Part shown: positions 61,726 through 64,000 of the stretch, one piece after another
Layout of the letters: each line of letters opens with the position of its first letter
How positions within the stretch are numbered: the stretch's first letter is position 1
NCBI GenBank assembly: GCA_949130495.1
Contig: OX422219.1
Coordinates: forward strand, 266,895,111 to 266,959,110
Length of the DNA stretch: 64,000 nucleotides
Direction of reading: 5' to 3'
From: Sambucus nigra
Taxonomy: Eukaryota; Streptophyta; Magnoliopsida; Dipsacales; Adoxaceae
The notes under the pieces: model-generated
What the model was told of the DNA's origin: nothing
Database searches by the model: none
The model's input: the letters and a program-made list of their open reading frames with translations, nothing else
Program-made: the position numbers and the translations under genes

Positions 61726-63963
61726 TTTTTTTTTGAGAAAATTATGTATATTATATCCAGAAACAATCAACGGAACAAATTAGAGGAAAAACACCTCAAA
61801 CCTCCATAGGGGCATACCCCAACCGGAAAACCAAAGAAACAAAGGACCAACGACCAACCAACCCCTAAATCGATCCTACTCCAGAGTACTCTCTGGGATA
61901 CCCCAGTTCATGCAAGCCATCCAGTTGACGTAGATTCTTCTACCCTTCCCCCAAGTCATGACTCTAGCTCTCACCATCTCCTCAATCTCTCTTAATATGG
62001 CCCCAGTATTTTTCTTCGTCTTCTTGTGTAGTCTATTATTTCTCTCCATCCACAGGCAGTAGCAAGTAGATGAAAAGGAAGTGCATCTGATACGGTTATA
62101 TAACTTAGGCCCCCCATAGTTGGAGAATGCAACTTGCATCTCCCCATCCCAGTCTCTAGCCTCCCTATACTCCTGGTTTCCTGAACCTCACTTCCTCCCA
62201 GACCTCCCTAGCCACCTGGCACTCGTTGAACATGTGAGAGCAAGTCTCCTCCCCGTTGGAGCAGCTGCAGCAAAGGTTGTTATCAGCGATGCCCCAGCTG
62301 AAGAGCTTATTCTTCGTTTGCAAAGCGTCCCTACAAACCAGCCAAAGATTGAAGGCACACTTGGGGATATCGTTCTTGTTCCAAACTAAGTTATGCCAGG
62401 TGGTGGGAGGGAGACACGGACTTAAAGCCTCATAACCCGAATTAATTGTGAACCCACGTGGCCTGGGGACCCAAACCACCTCGTCCGTGGTTTCAAGCCT
62501 AATACTCGGTAACTCCGCATTCCTTATCTCAAGAAGTTCCACAGTAATCGTAGAGGGCCACCTCCGTCCACTCTCAGCAATGTAATCATCCACCAATGCC
62601 TTGTGGTTGCTAGCAGCGTCATAAATAACATTATCCCCATAGAGGGGGTGCAGAGGCCCTAAGGGGTGCCAGTTATCATGCCATAGGAAGGTCCCGCTGC
62701 CATCGCCAATAATGAACTTGATGAGAGGCCTGGATAAATATCTACGTTGCATCATTTTCCTCCAACTCCATGTAGTGTCATTAGTAATATTGATAGCCCA
62801 CAAGCTCCTCCTTTTTAATTTGTAAACATTGCACCATTTGACCCACAAACCATCCTTCTTTCTGTTGAGGTTCCAAAGGAGCTTCATAATGTCAACTTCA
62901 TAAGATGCTCGATACTAAGGATAAGTCTTTTAGGCAGTATGAACAGACTAGACCAGTACACCTGGATACCGAAGAGAGTATATTTAATGAGCTGAAGATG
63001 ACCAGCGTAGCTGAGAAACCAATTGGTCCAACACTTAATCTTAGCAGTAATCCTGTCAATCAGCCGTTTGCAATCCTCACTATTGAGTCTCGTAGTAATG
63101 AGGGGCACACCAAGGTACTGGAATGGAGGCCTACTGTGAGCGAACCCTAGCATACTACCAATCTGAATAATCCCACCCTCGTCAATGCCGGAAGAGTAGA
63201 AACTGCTCTTGTTAGGGTTATACAGGATCCCCGAGATGCTACAGAAATCCACAAGCACTTTCTTAGCAACCGAACAGGAGGCAAAGTCCCCCCCACTAAG
63301 AATAATAAGGTCGTCAGTAAAACATAAGTGGTGAAGATCAATCTCCTTACACCTCGGGTGGAAGGTAAAAGCCGGGTCAGTGCTAGCCTTGTCCATTATG
63401 CAAGAGAAGGTGTCCATAATCAGGAGAAATAGATAGGGTGAGAGAGGGTCACCCTGGCTTAACCCCCTCCTTCCCTCGAAGAACCCATGCAGATAGCCAT
63501 TCATACTGATGGAGAACCTGGTCGTTGTGCAGCACTCCATAACCCACCCAACAAAACTAGATGGGAAGCCCAAGTGGTCCAACAGTTTGACCAGAAAGTC
63601 CCAACTCACAGTGTCATAAGCCTTTAAGAGGTCAATCTTCAAGGTGCATCTGGGGGGTTAATCCCCCTGTGGTAGTTCCTCATAACCTCCAGCAGCAGTA
63701 GGATATTATCAGAAATGGATCTCCCTTTCACAAACGCAGCCTGATTCAGACTAATGATGTTGGGGAGAAGAGGCTTGATTCTATTGGTAAGAACCTTAGA
63801 GATACACTTATAAATAGTGTTACAACAAGAAATAGACCGAAAATCATGCATCCCAGTGGGAGTGGAAACCATTGGAATGAGGGCCAAGGCCGTGCAATTC
63901 CACTGACGGAGCATGTAACAACTCCTAAAGAAGAATTTGATGACCCTCATGACATCACTCACA
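61726..63963 (-). mobile_element. LINE-5: 5'-deleted L1 copy inside the composite repeat (2.2 kb)
   Basis: Third copy of the same truncated element, with an A-tail of 9 (T's at 61726-61734). It has the same junctions except CTCAC for CTCCC at the right end, the same 120-bp deletion (near 62900) and one-base insertion (near 62178), and the one-base loss near 63651 shared with LINE-4. Confidence 0.95.
61876..63963 (-). pseudogene. LINE-5 ORF2 remnant (reverse transcriptase and zf-RVT)
   Basis: The layout is as in LINE-4. The RT frame 62884-63642 has KIDLLKAYD, a changed GLSQGDPLSPYLF (usually GLRQGDP) and an active-site box reading FTDD (63310-63321), so Ala of the conserved box is Thr although both Asp remain. 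The zf-RVT frame is 62165-62887. The C-terminal 87 codons (61876-62139) end GIPESTLE. The protein is not continuous because of two frameshifts and the 120-bp deletion. Confidence 0.9.
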
Positions 63964-64000
63964 AACGGCCCCGTGGGTGGTACCAACACCTCCCATGGGA
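63964..64000 (+). repeat. 169-bp satellite, start of block 6 (cut by window end)
   Basis: The last 37 bases are satellite (ACGGCCCCGTGGGTGG and CACCTCCCATGGG) resuming at the LINE-5 5' junction, at the same monomer position as after LINE-3 and LINE-4. Confidence 0.93.

Larger units (their letters stand above)
50050..63963 (+). repeat. Composite higher-order repeat of satellite plus truncated LINE (about 4.9-5.1 kb unit)
   Basis: The order satellite, LINE tail, truncated LINE, satellite repeats as a unit. LINE left junctions are at 51721, 56858 and 61726 (steps 5,137 and 4,868), and right junctions at 53907, 59085 and 63963 (steps 5,178 and 4,878). Junction sequences are identical on both sides in all three, the LINEs share internal lesions, and the satellite monomers match in order. 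For example, a monomer with ATTGCGGTAGAGG-like sequence lies at about 50945, 56227 and 60899, just after TTTTTAGGCTCAGG. Homology at the left begins near 50050. This is amplification of one locus, not three transposition events. Confidence 0.93.

Noticed and set aside
51721..63963. LINE-3, -4 and -5 as three independent insertions at the same site
   Set aside because: Identical junctions on both sides, shared internal deletion and insertion, and matching flanking monomers show one insertion amplified by duplication. They are therefore not counted as extra evidence for target choice.
122..63989. Dozens of minus-strand ORFs of about 60-140 codons beginning MVPWEVLVPPTGPFGG, looking like a protein family
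   Set aside because: They are translations of the satellite. Each is about 1.4 monomers long, recurs with the repeat period, and ends when the 169-bp step changes frame. There is no start context, domain or coding-type substitution pattern.
1..64000. Telomeric repeats, LTR retrotransposons, rDNA or tRNA genes
   Set aside because: No TTTAGGG runs, no long terminal repeats with TG/CA ends, and no rRNA- or tRNA-like sequence was seen on reading either strand.

Overview
The window is non-coding repeat DNA from a plant nuclear genome, almost certainly a flowering plant. The evidence is the LINE (non-LTR retrotransposon) type. ORF1 carries a DUF4283-like domain followed by a degenerate zinc knuckle, and ORF2 runs endonuclease, reverse transcriptase, zf-RVT. 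That arrangement is typical of plant L1 elements. I cannot name the species. No host gene, tRNA, rRNA, CRISPR array or bacterial feature is visible.

About 72% of the window is one satellite family with a 169-bp monomer and a common 166-bp variant, all head to tail in one orientation. The arrays lie at 1-23250, 28891-33780, 39228-51720, 53908-56857, 59086-61725 and 63964-64000. Each monomer has a GC-rich part with two inverted repeats and an AT-rich part with the motif TTGCATATTTCTAGACTT. Monomers are organised into local higher-order repeats: 11-mer then 10-mer spacing at about 5.1-9.96 kb, a clear 12-mer of about 2,030 bp at 14.1-22.2 kb, and an 8-mer then 6-mer series at 29.1-33.4 kb.

The rest is five L1 copies, all on the minus strand with poly(T) at their left ends. 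LINE-1 (23251-28890) and LINE-2 (33781-39227) are near full length and carry both ORFs, broken by stops and frameshifts. LINE-1 also holds a nested short retroposon with its own target-site duplication. LINE-3, LINE-4 and LINE-5 (51721-53907, 56858-59085, 61726-63963) share identical 3' and 5' junctions, a 120-bp internal deletion and a one-base insertion. They are therefore copies of one truncated element, amplified together with flanking satellite as a roughly 5-kb composite unit. Their left-flanking monomers match those left of LINE-2 in order and in diagnostic variants, so LINE-2 and LINE-3/4/5 probably trace to one original insertion.

The main observation is that LINE-1 and LINE-2, which belong to clearly different L1 lineages, entered different monomers at the same phosphodiester of the 169-bp unit, in the same orientation, with 14-15 bp duplications of the same sequence. 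The second is the satellite-plus-LINE composite higher-order repeat, in which a dead retrotransposon has become part of the satellite unit. All LINE reading frames here are broken, so nothing in the window is expected to make a functional protein. The short minus-strand ORFs seen throughout the satellite are by-products of its sequence.
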